Origin: Bugulina stolonifera | Lineage: Eukaryota > Bryozoa > Gymnolaemata > Cheilostomatida > Bugulidae | Length of the DNA stretch: 64,000 nucleotides | Reading direction: 5' to 3' | NCBI GenBank assembly: GCA_935421135.1 | Contig: OW285187.1 | Span: 6,448,001-6,512,000 of the forward strand | Shown: positions 24,501-34,700 of the stretch, one piece after another | How positions within the stretch are numbered: the stretch's first letter is position 1 | Layout: every line of letters starts with the position of its first letter | Position numbers and translations under genes: made by a program | The notes under the pieces: generated by a model | The model's input: only the letters and a program-made list of their open reading frames with translations | What the model was told of the DNA's origin: nothing | Databases searched by the model: none

Positions 24501-26059
24501 AAATAAAAATATACCTGATCCTCTAATATAATGTCAGGTTCTACAGGCACATGACTATGACAAGTAAAACATTAGCGTAGTATTAGGCCTATACACAAAA
24601 TACAGTAAGTTGTTTACATGTACAAAGTCCAATTATAGGCCTACCTAGTAACAACTTGTATAACATATACAAAAGTACATACACTATGATAGTATAGGAT
24701 AAAATATAAGATATGAATTTGTGACATATGGCCTTTCTAATTTCTAAATCTAAATCAAAGGCAAGGCGACTCTAAATTGATAGGTGAATAGTCTTGGGAG
24801 AGCCATTGACAGGATCTTTCAAATTTTCATGAACACCCAGAGAGAGTCAAAACTACGAACTTGACATCTACTCATAAAGGTTACCTTCACCATTGAATAC
24901 TGCAGGTCAAATGTTTACTGCACTATACTATAACTATACTATTGCTAGACTACAATCATAATATAGCTATATTATAACTACACTATTATAACTATACTAT
25001 ACTATAGTCTCATACCTGCCCCAAAGAATTCCAGGAAGAGAAGTGAGCACATTTGCTCATCAATATTCTGCCCCTCGTATAAATCTGGTTGACGTAGACA
25101 TGTGCTGGCATTCTCTGTTATAACCTCTTTACATTTGAGTGCATTAGCCTGTAAGCATAGAAACAATATCATTTTACAACATCCACCATACAGCCATACC
25201 GGTGGTAATATACACTGTATTGATGCAACTTTACCTACCTTATTCAGTTCTTTACAAGCGCGTACATAGCACTGACTGAGATATATAAATGTTCGAGCCT
25301 CAGTCACAAATGCATCCGGCGGAGTTTTGTTGTTTGGTTTTACCAAAGATTGTGTCAACTGCTCTGAAGACATCAGTGTTCTCTCAAACATGGCCTACAA
25401 TAAATAGAGAACTGACTGATGCTCATTATCATGACCTGTGGTTTAAAGTCAACTATTCACAATAGACTGTCCAAAGAACTTTATGTAGAACATGTCTCTT
25501 ACCTGCGACATATTTTCTAAATCCAACCATTCCTGATTATCAAGAGCCTGATATAAATCCTCTAAAAATATTACACTCGCTGGGCGTCTATCACCAAATC
25601 CATCCAAATCTAAAATTGAAATCCAAACCAAGATATATCCTTTGAACCTTCGTAGGCAAAAGCACCCATTAATTAGAAAACAAGTATAACCACCATATTT
25701 AAATAATTTGCATAAATTTTGATTTCTTTCTGCTTTTCCCTACACAACTATAATTAGTATTTTCTGATAACATTCCTACCTCGATCAAGTGATACTAGAA
25801 ACACTCTTTCAAGACAGTAACTCAGCTCTACCTTGTCTTTTGCATTAGTCCCCACATCTAAAACAGTGAAAAATTTGCATTTATGCCTACGATCTTATAC
25901 AGCTCTCTAGTCAGAATTTCCTTTTTAAATATTTCTTTGCAATGTAACATGACGTATTGAACACATACTACATCATTTGATATAAATATAGTGAATTTCA
26001 CCTTCAGCTGATGCAGACAGAGCTTGCTGCAGACTAGAAAATGGGTTGCTACTGCTCAT
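12508..26059 (-). CDS. UBE4A: Ubiquitin conjugation factor E4 A (U-box E3/E4 ligase), 19 exons
   Basis: UBE4A extends ubiquitin chains on substrates that already carry ubiquitin, in nucleus and cytosol. Exons: 26002-26059, 25780-25857, 25503-25609, 25239-25394, 25016-25148, 18953-19167, 18542-18730, 18063-18180, 17478-17696, 17152-17296, 16793-16902, 16421-16680, 15871-16034, 14920-15118, 14389-14502, 13650-13898, 13171-13422, 12823-12980 and 12508-12628. They total 3045 nt in one frame, a 1014-residue protein close to vertebrate UBE4A. The N-terminus [14 protein letters not shown] matches the family's SNPF start. The long helical E4 core includes [12 protein letters not shown] and [13 protein letters not shown]. 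The C-terminal U-box has [20 protein letters not shown] and [12 protein letters not shown]. These blocks fit UBE4A rather than UBE4B. Intron 5 (19168-25015) is enlarged by a retrotransposon. No canonical AATAAA was found just downstream of the stop. Confidence 0.96.
12690..12780. repeat. Short tandem repeat in the last UBE4A intron
   Basis: Three to four imperfect copies of a unit near GTAGGCCATATTATA lie in the last UBE4A intron. The array does not touch either exon edge. Confidence 0.6.
15370..15530 (+). mobile_element. tRNA-derived SINE in UBE4A intron 13
   Basis: A tRNA-like head carries an A-box-like TGGTTAGGGCTCTGGA and a B-box-like GGTTCAGTTCC with tRNA-like spacing. It is followed by the non-tRNA body GGAAAGGCATCCAACC. 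It lacks a clean acceptor stem, so a functional tRNA gene is unlikely. The 3' boundary is uncertain. Confidence 0.55.
15700..15870. repeat. 33-bp minisatellite starting at a UBE4A 5' splice site
   Basis: About five 33-bp units (core ACACAGTGAGCTACTTAC) end exactly at the boundary of UBE4A exon 15871-16034. On the gene strand each unit contains GTAAGTAGCTCAC, the donor motif of that exon, so the splice donor is present about five times in tandem. Reading past the first donor meets TAA at once, so use of a downstream copy would truncate the protein. Confidence 0.92.
18365..18541. repeat. Tandem repeat next to the donor of UBE4A exon 7
   Basis: Three to four degenerate units of roughly 45 bp (core AATCTAGTTGTA then GGTGATGTAC) occupy the start of the intron immediately after UBE4A exon 18542-18730. 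Confidence 0.75.
19506..19642 (-). repeat. Truncated 3' LTR of the Gmr1-like element
   Basis: About 137 bp match the outer part of the 5' LTR, ending next to the polypurine tract at 19643-19660. Sequence left of about 19506 no longer matches the 5' LTR, so roughly 360 bp of LTR are missing. Confidence 0.85.
19696..23952 (-). CDS. Gag-Pol polyprotein, order Gag-PR-IN-RT-RNase H
   Basis: This uninterrupted 1418-residue frame encodes all proteins of the LTR element. A coiled-coil Gag start is followed by a capsid-like region. Two CCHC knuckles sit near residues 298 ([14 protein letters not shown]) and 319 ([14 protein letters not shown]), and an aspartic protease motif, DTGCTAIVV, near 385. The integrase comes next: an HHCC zinc region near 563-607, catalytic D in AVDLIGPI, D in LSDMGTQF, E in NGLVEKFNG, and a GPY/F-like MQWKGPFKV. 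Only after it come the reverse transcriptase ([20 protein letters not shown] near 1149) and RNase H ([24 protein letters not shown]). Integrase upstream of RT is unusual for Ty3/gypsy and is the arrangement reported for the Gmr1 group. All catalytic residues looked for are present, so the copy may be competent except for its damaged 3' LTR. Confidence 0.95.
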   Translation of the reverse strand: MDIERLVALGKQMGYDGESLHQFVKEQQAVEREQQTAEREERQRERENKIALAENEARLADNQRRADAEAEERRLKHEVEMKRLELEQIKSGESKVNVSGMSTMGKSPKLPVFVDGKDELDSYLQRFERFAKNNSWDVSVWATYLCTLLTGRALEVYSRLSDEDAVDYKSLKLALLERYDLTEEGYRRKFRRERPEGVESSKQFLVRLENFYSKWVTAAGAESLEHVAQLLVREQFFQTCPKDLAVHLKEQNAKSLDELAEMADRSLAAHGRRLSDSSKQTVERKSFEPSSGQQFSGVQCHNCGSYGHKASDCKVPRRKCLKCEKFGHIAKFCPNVRQDSSKVKKPVGAYGKDAEQVAVYRREDLDDENLPLVDGFVGDTKVKVLRDTGCTAIVVHESLVKPEQFLGTHATFTMMNGTKQEVQRVKIVVDTPYISGQVKAYSMKDCIYDLIVGNVDGSQLVAVDGAKEIGGVTTRAQARESKRTPSSLKVKEITDLSVDREDVVKMQQGDQSLQSIWKKVETGVKGDKEWFEVKRQILYRFFANENGEHCKQLVVPAELRKRVMEQAHCSILGGHLGVAKTKSRILACFYWAGLHDDVSRFCQSCDICQKTISKGSVQKAPLQKMPLMDVPFKRVAVDLIGPIAPPSEQGHRFILTLVDYATRYPEAVPLKDISTETVAEALVDFFSRLGVPEEILSDMGTQFVSQCMKEVGRLLSIKQLVTTPYHPMCNGLVEKFNGTLKQMLKRLCSEQPKQWHRYINALLFAYREVPQESSGFSPFELLYGRTVRGPMHILRKLWTTEENDAEVINTYQYVFELREKLEDTLQLARDNLEKSQKRYKFYYDRKAKRKPLNSGDEVLVLLPTDNNKLLMQWKGPFKVVEAVGLNDYAVMVKGRRRIYHSNLLKKYFTEGESKPSGVLDKVGCAVIDSVEEDIMDDDIPELGCFVPKESFEDVRFGADLDVDQLSALKAVVKEHASVFTDRPGSTDLIQHKINLTSSTPIRSHPYVVPFSIRESLSKNIEEMLQMGVIRRSTSSYASPVVVVKKPDGSDRVCIDYRKLNKITLFDPEPMTSISELFHRLSGAKYFTKIDLSKGYWQIPVAPEDVEKTAFVTPDGSYEFLKMPFGMMNSGATLVRAMRKLIGGMAGVENYVDDILVYTSTWEEHLKVLSELLGRMTKARLTARPSKCFLGSTHVEFVGHVLGSGSMSPMDSNVEKVKNAPRPKTKKEVRSFLGLTGFYREYIPDYAAIAVPLTDLTRKGQPNKVDWSDAAENAYRVLKEKIVSKPILQLPDQTKPFVLRTDASDLGVGAVLLQETDGKLFPVSFASKKLNGAELHYSTIEKECLALVWAIKKYQPYLYGTRFVLETDHEPLTYLKQARFINNRVMRWAMFLQEHSFKIESIKGSDNIGADFLSRVISE
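24211..24223 (-). other. Primer-binding site candidate of the Gmr1-like element
   Basis: TGGTGCCATGACC on the minus strand begins two bases inside the 5' LTR. It would pair with a tRNA 3' end reading GGTCATGGCACCA. One mismatch separates it from the usual animal tRNA-His end, but the tRNA was not identified with certainty. Confidence 0.6.
24226..24726 (-). repeat. 5' LTR of the Gmr1-like element
   Basis: This 501-bp LTR is bounded by the inverted ends TGTCACAA and TTGTGACA. Its outer 137 bp match the 3' LTR remnant at 19506-19642. Confidence 0.88.
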
Positions 26060-27224
26060 CTCTAAAATCATACAGATGGAAAACACAAATAGAAATGAAT
26101 ACAGAATAAAGGAAAACAACTATGAAGAAAGTACATGTACAAAGCATAATGCTCTTAGCCAAGTAGCCCAGATAACAACTATCCACATAACTCTGTCATC
26201 TCTCCTCCTCTACTCTACCAAATCCCTATGGCAAGCACTTATATTACCACAACTATTAGGCCTATTACATGATAGCCTATTCTATACTCATTGCCCTCTC
26301 TACTACAAAACATGATCTCATAAATCACCTACTTGTTTAACCATGGTTGTTAAATATAATCATTAGAGTAAGTGTAGTAGCAACCAAAAACCACAACATA
26401 TGGGCTACACATGACCCGATTAGAAAATAGCATGGTGTGAATATAGCACACAGTCATGTAATTGGTTTCTAGTCATTCTCTCAGTCACAAAGTGCAGGAT
26501 TTTGAAATCCTTGCTTTCTCCTTGGTTTTATTATTCGGAGTTCTAAACTGTGCCCCTATACTTTGATACCTGACCTATTCCTGGGTAACCATCACAACAA
26601 AAATGTTGTATATTATTATAGTAGATTTATATTTACTTAGATAAAACATGTCACATTGCTATGATAATAACATTAGTAATAAACGTGCCTACAGTAATAA
26701 TAATAATGATTAGTATCATGCTTGATATTAATCGCAACTAGTGCATTTCACATTATTATCATATTAGAATTAAAATTAGCAAGAATATATATTTTATGCA
26801 ATACTATAGATACTGTATAATTGTGAAAATATAATAATTAAAGAAATTACAGTGGATAATTATTACATTGTTATAAGAGAATATACTTTAAAATGTGAAA
26901 TAAATTATAATTATTATACGTTAATAATGTAGAATTACTAAGTGATTCACATCAGTTTATACATGGATTTTTTTTAATTTGCCAGTAGAGCATTCCTTGC
27001 ATAAACTAACACCACATAAAAATAGCTAAACCTCTCACACCCCAAATGTAGGAACAATAATTAATTTCAATTAATAATATGATAAATAAAGACATATTTA
27101 TATTATATTTTACTAGTAATAATTTGTGTTTTTGCAACAAGTATAATTTATTAAATTATAGCTTGATAAAATAAATAACTTAATACGTAATATAAATGTC
27201 TTATGGTCAATATTATGTTGATAG

Positions 27225-27617
27225 CTAGGGTGGCACAGTTGGTGGCATACATGCACACAAACCGAGAAGTTGCGAGTTCAAATCCCCAACAATGTCATTT
27301 CTGGCAAAGGCCTTCAGCAAGCCTTTCACCCTATCTGTGCCTATAGTGTGTACATCAAAAACACGCACGTTAAAGATCACCACTGCCCTGATTCGCAAAG
27401 AGAAGCCAGATTCTGGCAGTGTATGTGACCACATTGGAGCGACAGGTGTAGTGATGTAGTGGTCACTGATCATGCACTCCTGCTGTAGAAAGTGAGCTCC
27501 TCCACTCAGTGCCCAGCTCCTGTCGCTCAATACAGGTTCCGTGCTTCTGCGGTCCGTTAAATCAAATAGGATGGCCAAGAAGCTCGACAGTAACCAAATA
27601 AAAGATTAAAAAAATAA
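27225..27617 (+). mobile_element. tRNA-derived SINE, copy 1
   Basis: The head has A-box-like GGTGGCACAGTTGG and B-box-like GTTGCGAGTTCAAATCC. A body of about 300 bp follows, ending with CCCAGCTCCTGTCGCTCA, CTTCTGCGGTCCGTTAAA and an A-rich tail. The same tail blocks recur at 37985-38070. The 117-residue open frame on the minus strand here is not a gene. Confidence 0.75.
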
Positions 27618-28264
27618 TATAATTCAATAATTTATTTATTCTTCATTAAATTAAATACCATAACCATTATGATTATGATTATTATACTATTTTGTAACCA
27701 TTTGAATGAGAATGGCAAGTGTAAAATCCCACCTCTCCTTTAAAAAATAAACTGTACTAATAAATTTTGAGTCAATTATTGCCTGCATACTTTAAACATA
27801 TCTTAATTTTTTAATTAATACTAATCTTATAATCTGATGATGTGTGTTTTGAAAATTTTGTTTTTAAAGGTACGGAAAAGTGGTCTGATTTGTAGCCGAC
27901 AATCTACTTAATGCATTTGCTAACCAATGGGAGGGGGGCTTTACAATATTCTCTATAGTGCTACCCGTTAAAAGTGAAAATAACTGTTGGACGTTGGGTG
28001 GAATGACGTGATTTGCCGTGCAATGATGTCTTTAATTTAGTTATTCTATAACCACTATCTGGGGCGCACAAGGTTTTGTAGTTTTCATTTGAGCAATACG
28101 GAGTTGGTGAATTATAATTTTATCCAAACCCATGATATAAACATTTAATTTCTATTTTATTATCATTAAAACTTGTCCTTTGTTAGGCTAAAGTTACTTG
28201 AACAGAATTTTGTAGCCGTGTTCTAATGCTGTTTCTAGACACCATGCTAAAAGAACAAAATAAA

Positions 28265-29105
28265 ATAAACACCAGAGCTTACCAAGTCGAGTCACAAGTT
28301 CACTTGGCTTGGACTTGACAACATGAACTTGCTGGCTCGACTTGGACTTGCAGTCTTGCACATCACTGTGACTCTTGACCTGTAAACCTGAATGATTAGT
28401 GACTTTGACTTTAGGTTTACCAAGTCAATGTGGCAGATAAAAATGTTGTACAGTCAACAGTGTCGTGTGTAGCCAACATGAAAAACAGGTCTTCCAGGCA
28501 TACTCATTCATCAAATTATTTTTATTTTACATGTACTTCATCAGTGTTGCTAGCAGCACTCGGAGTATAATAAGGTTAGGTACTAGGATACGCAACACAG
28601 GTGACACTTACACTGTGTGTGCTTGAGATTATACAGTGTGACTGTGAGCAGTGTAGCCTAAGTGTAGTGTAGGCCTAAGTAGTGTATAATAGTCATAGTG
28701 TAAAATGTACACGGCAATAAGAGTTAATGTGGAATTGCAGCTTGCAGGGCTGGCCAGTGGAAATTATGTACCATGTGCGATATAACACTGTATCACTGTT
28801 ACTATATACATGTACATGTAGCCTAATACCACATGAATAGTCTTGACCACAGTGCCAATATTACTGCATGTATAGACTAGTTTTTTTACCATAATTGCAA
28901 AACATGCATGCCCAGCTACACCTTGGTATGATTTGACATGGATTGGAATGTTTACTAAAAGAGAAAGGTGAAGTTGTCTCCCATTTGACTTGCATTTCTA
29001 CTTGGTTTGAGACTTGCAGTTCGCGCTGACTTGAGTTGAGGCAGCACTGACTTGCCTCCAAAATTTTAGAAATGACTTGACTTGAAGTCTGACTTGGACT
29101 CACCT
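28265..29105. repeat. ACTTG-rich dispersed repeat, copy 1
   Basis: The segment is dense in GACTTGGACTTG-like words. It shares ordered blocks with 38740-39075: GAATGATTAGTGACTTTG, CCAATATTACTRC and GGAATGTNTACTAAAAGA. Copy 1 carries roughly 380 bp (28465-28850) that are absent from copy 2. The class is unknown. Confidence 0.7.
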
Positions 29106-29284
29106 CTGATAAATAGTACTTTCTTTATTGTGTAGGCCTATATTAATTAATAAATATACAATAACAATAAATGCGGTGTTCAAAGTGTGGTTATACAGGA
29201 GTATACTGTGTGTACTCGCTTCAATTTTAGTGGTTATACGGGCGTGTACCTTTATTTTAATTGCTAGCTTTCCCCATACAGTCA

Positions 29285-29350
29285 CTGCGGACCTGATAGT
29301 GTAATAGTAGATGCTTGATTATCATTCATAGGGACATGGGTTCAAATCTC
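29285..29350 (+). repeat. tRNA-like SINE head or fragment
   Basis: An A-box-like TGATAGTGTAATAG and a B-box-like GGTTCAAATCTC are spaced as in a tRNA and followed by a T-rich stretch. No acceptor-stem pairing was found. This is a weak call. Confidence 0.35.
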
Positions 29351-29854
29351 ACCAAGCATTAGTTTTTTTCATTTTAGTAATTCATTAATTTTTCAGCTAT
29401 AGCTTCGTATAGCTATACAATACTAATCTGTAAGATAGCATACACCGTGTAACCACCTCATTTGTCTCACTTCGAACACTGAATAAAATATTAACATTGC
29501 CAATCATAACGCATTTATATTGTATAAATAATAATAATTATGTTATAAGATAATTACAATAATATACATGTATACCTACATACAAGACTGCAACAACAAC
29601 TATTTTTGGTTAAGAGAGCAAAATTCTAGCCCAGACAATTTACTTAGGTTGCTAGGTCCGATCTGGAGCAATATACCCTGCTATTGATGCCCCAAGCAAG
29701 AGTTATTAGAAGTAAATGGATAGAAAATTTCGGTTTAGGCAATAAAGCTTTTTGCCAAACCAAATTTTATGGGAGACAAATACCCACCTTGCCCTACGGT
29801 TGTGTCCAGCAAAATTTCTTAGCATAATAATCTTTCTTGAGCTTATTAGGAAAT

Positions 29855-30045
29855 GTCCGAGTATCATCATCAGAGGATAACATTTTATCCTCTGATGAGA
29901 ATATTTTTGATTTATTTCCTAATATTTCGGTACTTGTCCGAGTATCATCATCAAAAGATAAAATTTTATCCTTTGATGATGATACTCGGACAAGGATCGA
30001 AATATTAGGAAATAAATCAAAAATAAAAGTGCGTCTCATACTACT
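29855..30045. mobile_element. Hairpin element, copy 1 (MITE-like)
   Basis: A long inverted repeat is centred near 29962. The arms read TTGATTTATTTCCTAATATT then GTCCGAGTATCATCATCA then AGGATAAA. A partial third arm lies to the left. The arm blocks match the hairpin at 35370-35620. Confidence 0.75.
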
Positions 30046-30449
30046 ATTTATAATTAAAATACTATCTCACACCAACATTTTTCAATAGATGATTATTGGT
30101 TGAACCAACATAAATTTGTTGTGATAATTTTGGTTAGAGGCTGTTATAGTATTGTTTACTGTTTGTACAAACAAACCTCTCGGGTCCTAATGCATTTATA
30201 GCTAAGATCGCAGGATTATGGGTATATCCTATGTTCTTTTGAGTCTATTTAGTGTGCTAGCGTTATTTGACACTTTTAGCATCCCCTATTATTACAGCTA
30301 CTTTGGATGGAACAGACTTTTTAGGCCGATGTTGATATTTCAAGAATACCTCAAATTTTAATTTGTTTCCAAATATTATAAAACTTGCTTCTTTGTAAGA
30401 CATATGGTATAGGTTACATGTTGTTTTCATTATAGTATCCTGTGGGATC

Positions 30450-31396
30450 ATGGCTGAGAGTGCTCGAGATACTGCCTCAAGAGACTATTCTCTAACTGGT
30501 AGTCCATTTCAGACCTTCCAACCCATGCTCTATACCCCAGTTACAAGGTTAACAGAGCACTGGTGAGTGCATAATGTTAGTTCGAACTTCAAACAAACCA
30601 GAAATTGCTCAATAAGTAATTTATAGGGTGTTTGCGGTTATGACACAAACATATAAATGAAGTGACGCTCCCAATTACTCATAATTTCAGGTTCTCATAT
30701 GCTGAGACTCCTTGTGCAAAGCATGAGCGAGTACTAATCAGATGTGCTAATCAACTTAGCAGAGACCAGATGTACAAGAAATGCACTAAGGAGATCGAAG
30801 ATTTTGAGGAATGTGTTTTTAACAAAAAGCAGGTAAGTGCTAAATTTCAGTACATTAAAAGTAGCTCAATTAGTGTCTTCTCGACCTAAATTTTAGACAC
30901 AGGCCAACTTGCTAAAACCTTTTCTGGCACACATCCGTGAACACACTGGCTTGGGCCGAAAGCAAAATCCTTAATTGTGCGAAAACCCAAATGTGCCGAT
31001 GAGCTAGGATGGTTTGCTCCAACCAAGCAAAATCCCGGGCCAATAGCCATTTGGGCCTAGGCCAGACTGCCATCGTTGTATTCTAGTAGTTAAAAATATT
31101 TAACATCATCAGATAAGTCTTAGGTCTTAGCTTGTAGGTGTTCAAGTTGAGACATTTTCATTATATAACACATGTACCTACAATCCAGGCTGTAGTTCTA
31201 TTATGAATGTATTAACAAACTACACTTTCTAACTGCAATAATTTTCATTTTCTACAATCTGAATGTATGATGATAACCCATAAAAATATTGTCCTATTTG
31301 TAGATCGCACGTTACATTTCTATCCAGAATGAACGGCTGAAACAGAACAAGTTTGCAGCTGCACCTCCACCTGGATCCTATGTAGATGATATTTAG
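30450..31396 (+). CDS. NDUFS5: NDUFS5-like complex I accessory subunit, 3 exons
   Basis: NDUFS5 is a small accessory subunit of mitochondrial complex I, facing the intermembrane space and imported by the MIA oxidative folding route. Exons are 30450-30562, 30691-30832 and 31304-31396, with donors GTGAGT and GTAAGT. The product has 115 residues. A twin CX9C motif is present: CAKHERVLIRC and CTKEIEDFEEC. The text after it (FNKKQ, then ISIQNERLKQNKFAAAPPPG) follows NDUFS5, which has a basic helix and a PPP near the end. The N-terminus is longer and less conserved than in mammals. Other CHCH proteins are possible, but the second CX9C helix and tail favour NDUFS5. A likely poly(A) signal AATAAA lies at 31568-31573. 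Intron 2 carries a dispersed repeat. Confidence 0.82.
30930..31080. repeat. Dispersed repeat, copy 2 (NDUFS5 intron 2)
   Basis: It contains GATGGTTTGCTCCAACCAAG and GGCCTAGGCCAGACTGCC, matching the blocks at 1130-1310 in the same order. Its class is unknown. Confidence 0.6.
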
Positions 31397-31549
31397 ATTC
31401 TTTGACAAATTCGGGTGTTTGCAGCTGATGAGTGAAGGATTTTTAGGATGTTATCATTGTTTATACTCAATAACAATATTGGTGTTTTGGTATAAAGGTA
31501 ATTAGTTATAAAGACAGCTTGAAATATTATTTATACAATGGTGAATGTG

Positions 31550-31573
31550 TTTATTCTCGTACATGGAAATAAA
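31550..31573. terminator. Overlapping convergent poly(A) signals
   Basis: TTTATT at 31550-31555 is AATAAA on the minus strand, downstream of the DBR1 stop. AATAAA at 31568-31573 is the likely plus-strand signal of the NDUFS5-like gene. If both are used, the two 3' UTRs overlap by a few tens of bases. Confidence 0.55.
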
Positions 31574-31730
31574 TTGAATACAAAATTATTCATAACTATT
31601 ATTTTACCTGTCGCTGTTTAGCAACATTTGTTAATGTTTCATTACACTATACTATACCCAGCAGATGTGTCAATAATACATTGGGTAGAGATTTTCTACT
31701 CCTAAATTACAGCTTATGCATTTCAACAGT

Positions 31731-34700
31731 TTATGTTGTCGCAGAGTTGTCTTCTTTTCCTTCACCAGTGAGAATACTGTAAATGGCTACATTTCTACGT
31801 TTAAACTTCTTAGCTGAACTTACTGGTGCACCATCAGTGTTCTGGAATATATGAGAATAGATGCATAAGTTGAGCTAGTTACTATACATCTGATGAAATT
31901 AACTTTTCAACATTTCAATAGTATTAATGAACTGTAGATTTAGTAGTGTGAGAGAGTGATATATAGTCAGAGACTGATCAAGGCACACAAAAAAGATGAC
32001 AACACACAGTGGAGCAAATGCCTGCCCAAAACAAAAACCCCTGATTTCATATTGAAGCCGTGCATAAAATTATTCAATAAGTGCTTAAAACGAACTCGCT
32101 ATTTGAGGGAATTTGCAGCATCTAAGGAGGAGATAAATTTCAATTACATCCAGTCCCTGTATGTCTCTCATGGACCATATCAATGTTACTTTTGCTAGTA
32201 CATAGCTAAAGATTACCTCACTAGAGTATCTACCAGTAGGCCTTACCCACAATCCTAACATTACCATCCCAATAAGTATGAAGTAATTTCTATCAACTAG
32301 CATCGGATTCGTCATGAATTACACAAAAATATATCGACTAATTTAACACAACACTATGTGGTTGCAGTTGCTACATAGCTTGTACAGTAGTTTAAATTTG
32401 AATATAGTGTATTATGAAATATTAGTTTCACACATCAAGTGTAGAATATAGTAGTAGTGTACCTCAGTAGCAATGCTGGATGAGGATGACATGGGCTGCT
32501 CATCAGTAGATTGTCTCTTTCGGTGTGCTTGGACTACCTCGTCCGACTGCTCACTGGACTGTCCACTGGGTGGGTCAACAGGGTTGATTTTAGGAGAAGG
32601 CAATGAAAGAGGAAACCTTTCAGGCATGGGTAAGCTTATAAAAGAGTCATCTTTATTCATCTCATCACTCTGTGATGTGTCCATTGCACTTGTTGGGCGA
32701 GCGGGTGTCGACTGTACAACCTCACTAACACTACTATCATTTAACATACTCTCATTAGCTGTCTGTGAGTGTAAAAATGTAGGAAACTGTTCACCAGAGG
32801 TTGTATCAAGAGTGGCATTGGCTCCAGAAAGTGTGTCGTTAGCCATCGTCTCCACATCAGACTCTGCGGTTGTAGTACCAGCATCTTCCGGTTCACTTGT
32901 CTCCTGAGTGCCGTCGCTAGTCTCACTTTCCATGTCGAGACTAATCTCATCAGGGTTCTCCTCCGTCGACTGCCCACAGAACACAGCAAATGGGTCAGTA
33001 ATGCCCAACATCTGGCACAATAATGTAGTCTGTGGATTTACCTGTAGTCATAATACATCAACAAGTAATATCATTCATCATGGTACTAGTTTTGACAGCA
33101 CACTAAAGATATACTCTTCTTCCAAGCACCAGTTCAAAAGTACTGCATATATATTAGGCATCATATTTGTTATGACACCTTCAGACACGCTTCTTCTAAA
33201 TTCGCAAGCAGATAAGTAAGCTGCCATAACCACAAGAGACTACCAGCTGTAAGCATTAACATATGTTTCACAGCATTCTCACCGCCATCAATAAATCTAG
33301 TAGTAATATTATCTTAAAGGGGTTGTGACGTGTGATTTTAGTGCATCTTTAATGCAGCTTCTCTTATTCAGGTTTGTTGTGTTTGTATTGCTATAGGCAG
33401 AGTTGTGTTCTCTTACCCACACTTAACCAGCTAACACTATTCAATGCTGCTAATTCTGTTACCAATGACAACAGTTTGGTTTGCCTTATAGGGATATTAC
33501 TTGAATAGCAGCTGTTTAGATAGAGAGAGTGCAGTAGAAATCTAACGGTTTCACAGGATTTACTGATATAGCTGTATGGTAACTTGTGCAAGTTTTTGAA
33601 TTTTACTTGGTTTTTTATTGCTGGTAGGCGGCAGCAAGTAGCTGCCTTTGTGGTAGGTCAAATATTTTATCTGACCATATTATTTTCTATACTAATTGTA
33701 TTCTAGCCTATTGTTCTAAATATAGCCATAAGGTGAAAACGTGTAGTTCGCTACTGTACTTACAGATACAAATCCAGGGGTGTACAAACCAAGCACCAAT
33801 ATTGTACAAATATAGCTGAGCTACCTCAAAACACATGGCACATCCCCTTTAAATATAAATTCCTAGTACTATACCTGCCTACCTGGCATGCAGGACTGTT
33901 CCCTCTCTTTTTATCACTGACCCCATCATAAGGTTTTACCGTCATCTGGAAGTTCTCAGGTAAGGTCAGATCACCACCAAAATCTTCTAAAAGTTTGGCA
34001 ATTTCATCCTCGGTAACTCTGAAGTCATACCTGCCCACAGAGATAGATATATACAATGAAGTTTATACAATTATATAAGAATTAAGTTTTTGTATGAGAG
34101 AGCACAAATTCAATAATTTAGTAATTTCAGTTCATGAGAAAAACAAACAGCAAGTTCTACATATGCAAATAGAAAAATATCAAGTGCCAAGAACTCGTAC
34201 TAAGCCAATTATATGTCAGTAGCCAGTACTAAAAAGGCATATATTTTACCAGAGTATTTGTAGTCAAATAAGTATATCCTTGTCAATCATCAGAATTGCA
34301 CATAATATGCTGCCTACCTTTCTTTACACCCGACACCTGGCATGTACCGTACGGCGCTTGTAATATTCAGCAAGTGATTCGTATTTTTTAATACGACCAG
34401 CCATTCCCCATCTAGTTCCAATTTATAAGGTGGTTCTTTAGTAGAAGGGATATCTAACAACTGTGAATATAGCGCATAAAGTGCATATGAATACATGACT
34501 TGAACAATGTACCTATAGGATAACAGGAGGCACACAGAGCACCATCTCCCAATATGCACCTGGATAATGACATCATACCTGCAGGAAGTTCCTTCTTGGT
34601 AGACATTTATCGAGTGCTAAAAATTTCGTCATTTTCTCTTCTGTATTGTCTTTGCTCTACAGGTTGAGAAGGTATTGTAAAAGAAAAAAGTTTTCTAATA

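Larger units (their letters stand above)
19506..24726 (-). mobile_element. Ty3/gypsy LTR retrotransposon with integrase before RT (Gmr1-like)
   Basis: The element lies in UBE4A intron 5 in the same orientation as the gene. It has a full 5' LTR (24226-24726), a primer-binding site candidate (24211-24223), an intact gag-pol frame (19696-23952), a polypurine tract AAGAAGGGGGTGA next to the 3' LTR, and a 3' LTR cut short to about 137 bp. The retained 3' LTR differs from the 5' LTR by about one base in the alignable part, so insertion was recent. The outer side of the 3' LTR is lost, so no target-site duplication can be read. Confidence 0.93.
26060..30449. other. Intergenic region between UBE4A and the NDUFS5-like gene
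   Basis: The two flanking genes diverge from this 4.4-kb AT-rich stretch, so it should hold both promoters. It contains a SINE (27225-27617), an ACTTG-rich repeat (28265-29105), a tRNA-like segment (29285-29350) and a hairpin element (29855-30045). No additional coding exon could be supported. Confidence 0.7.

Noticed and set aside
27225..27300. Functional tRNA gene
   Set aside because: A- and B-box-like motifs are present but no matching acceptor stem was found. The head is joined to a body shared with 37690-38105, so it is a SINE.
27225..27578. 117-residue minus-strand open frame
   Set aside because: It lies inside a SINE and has no domain.
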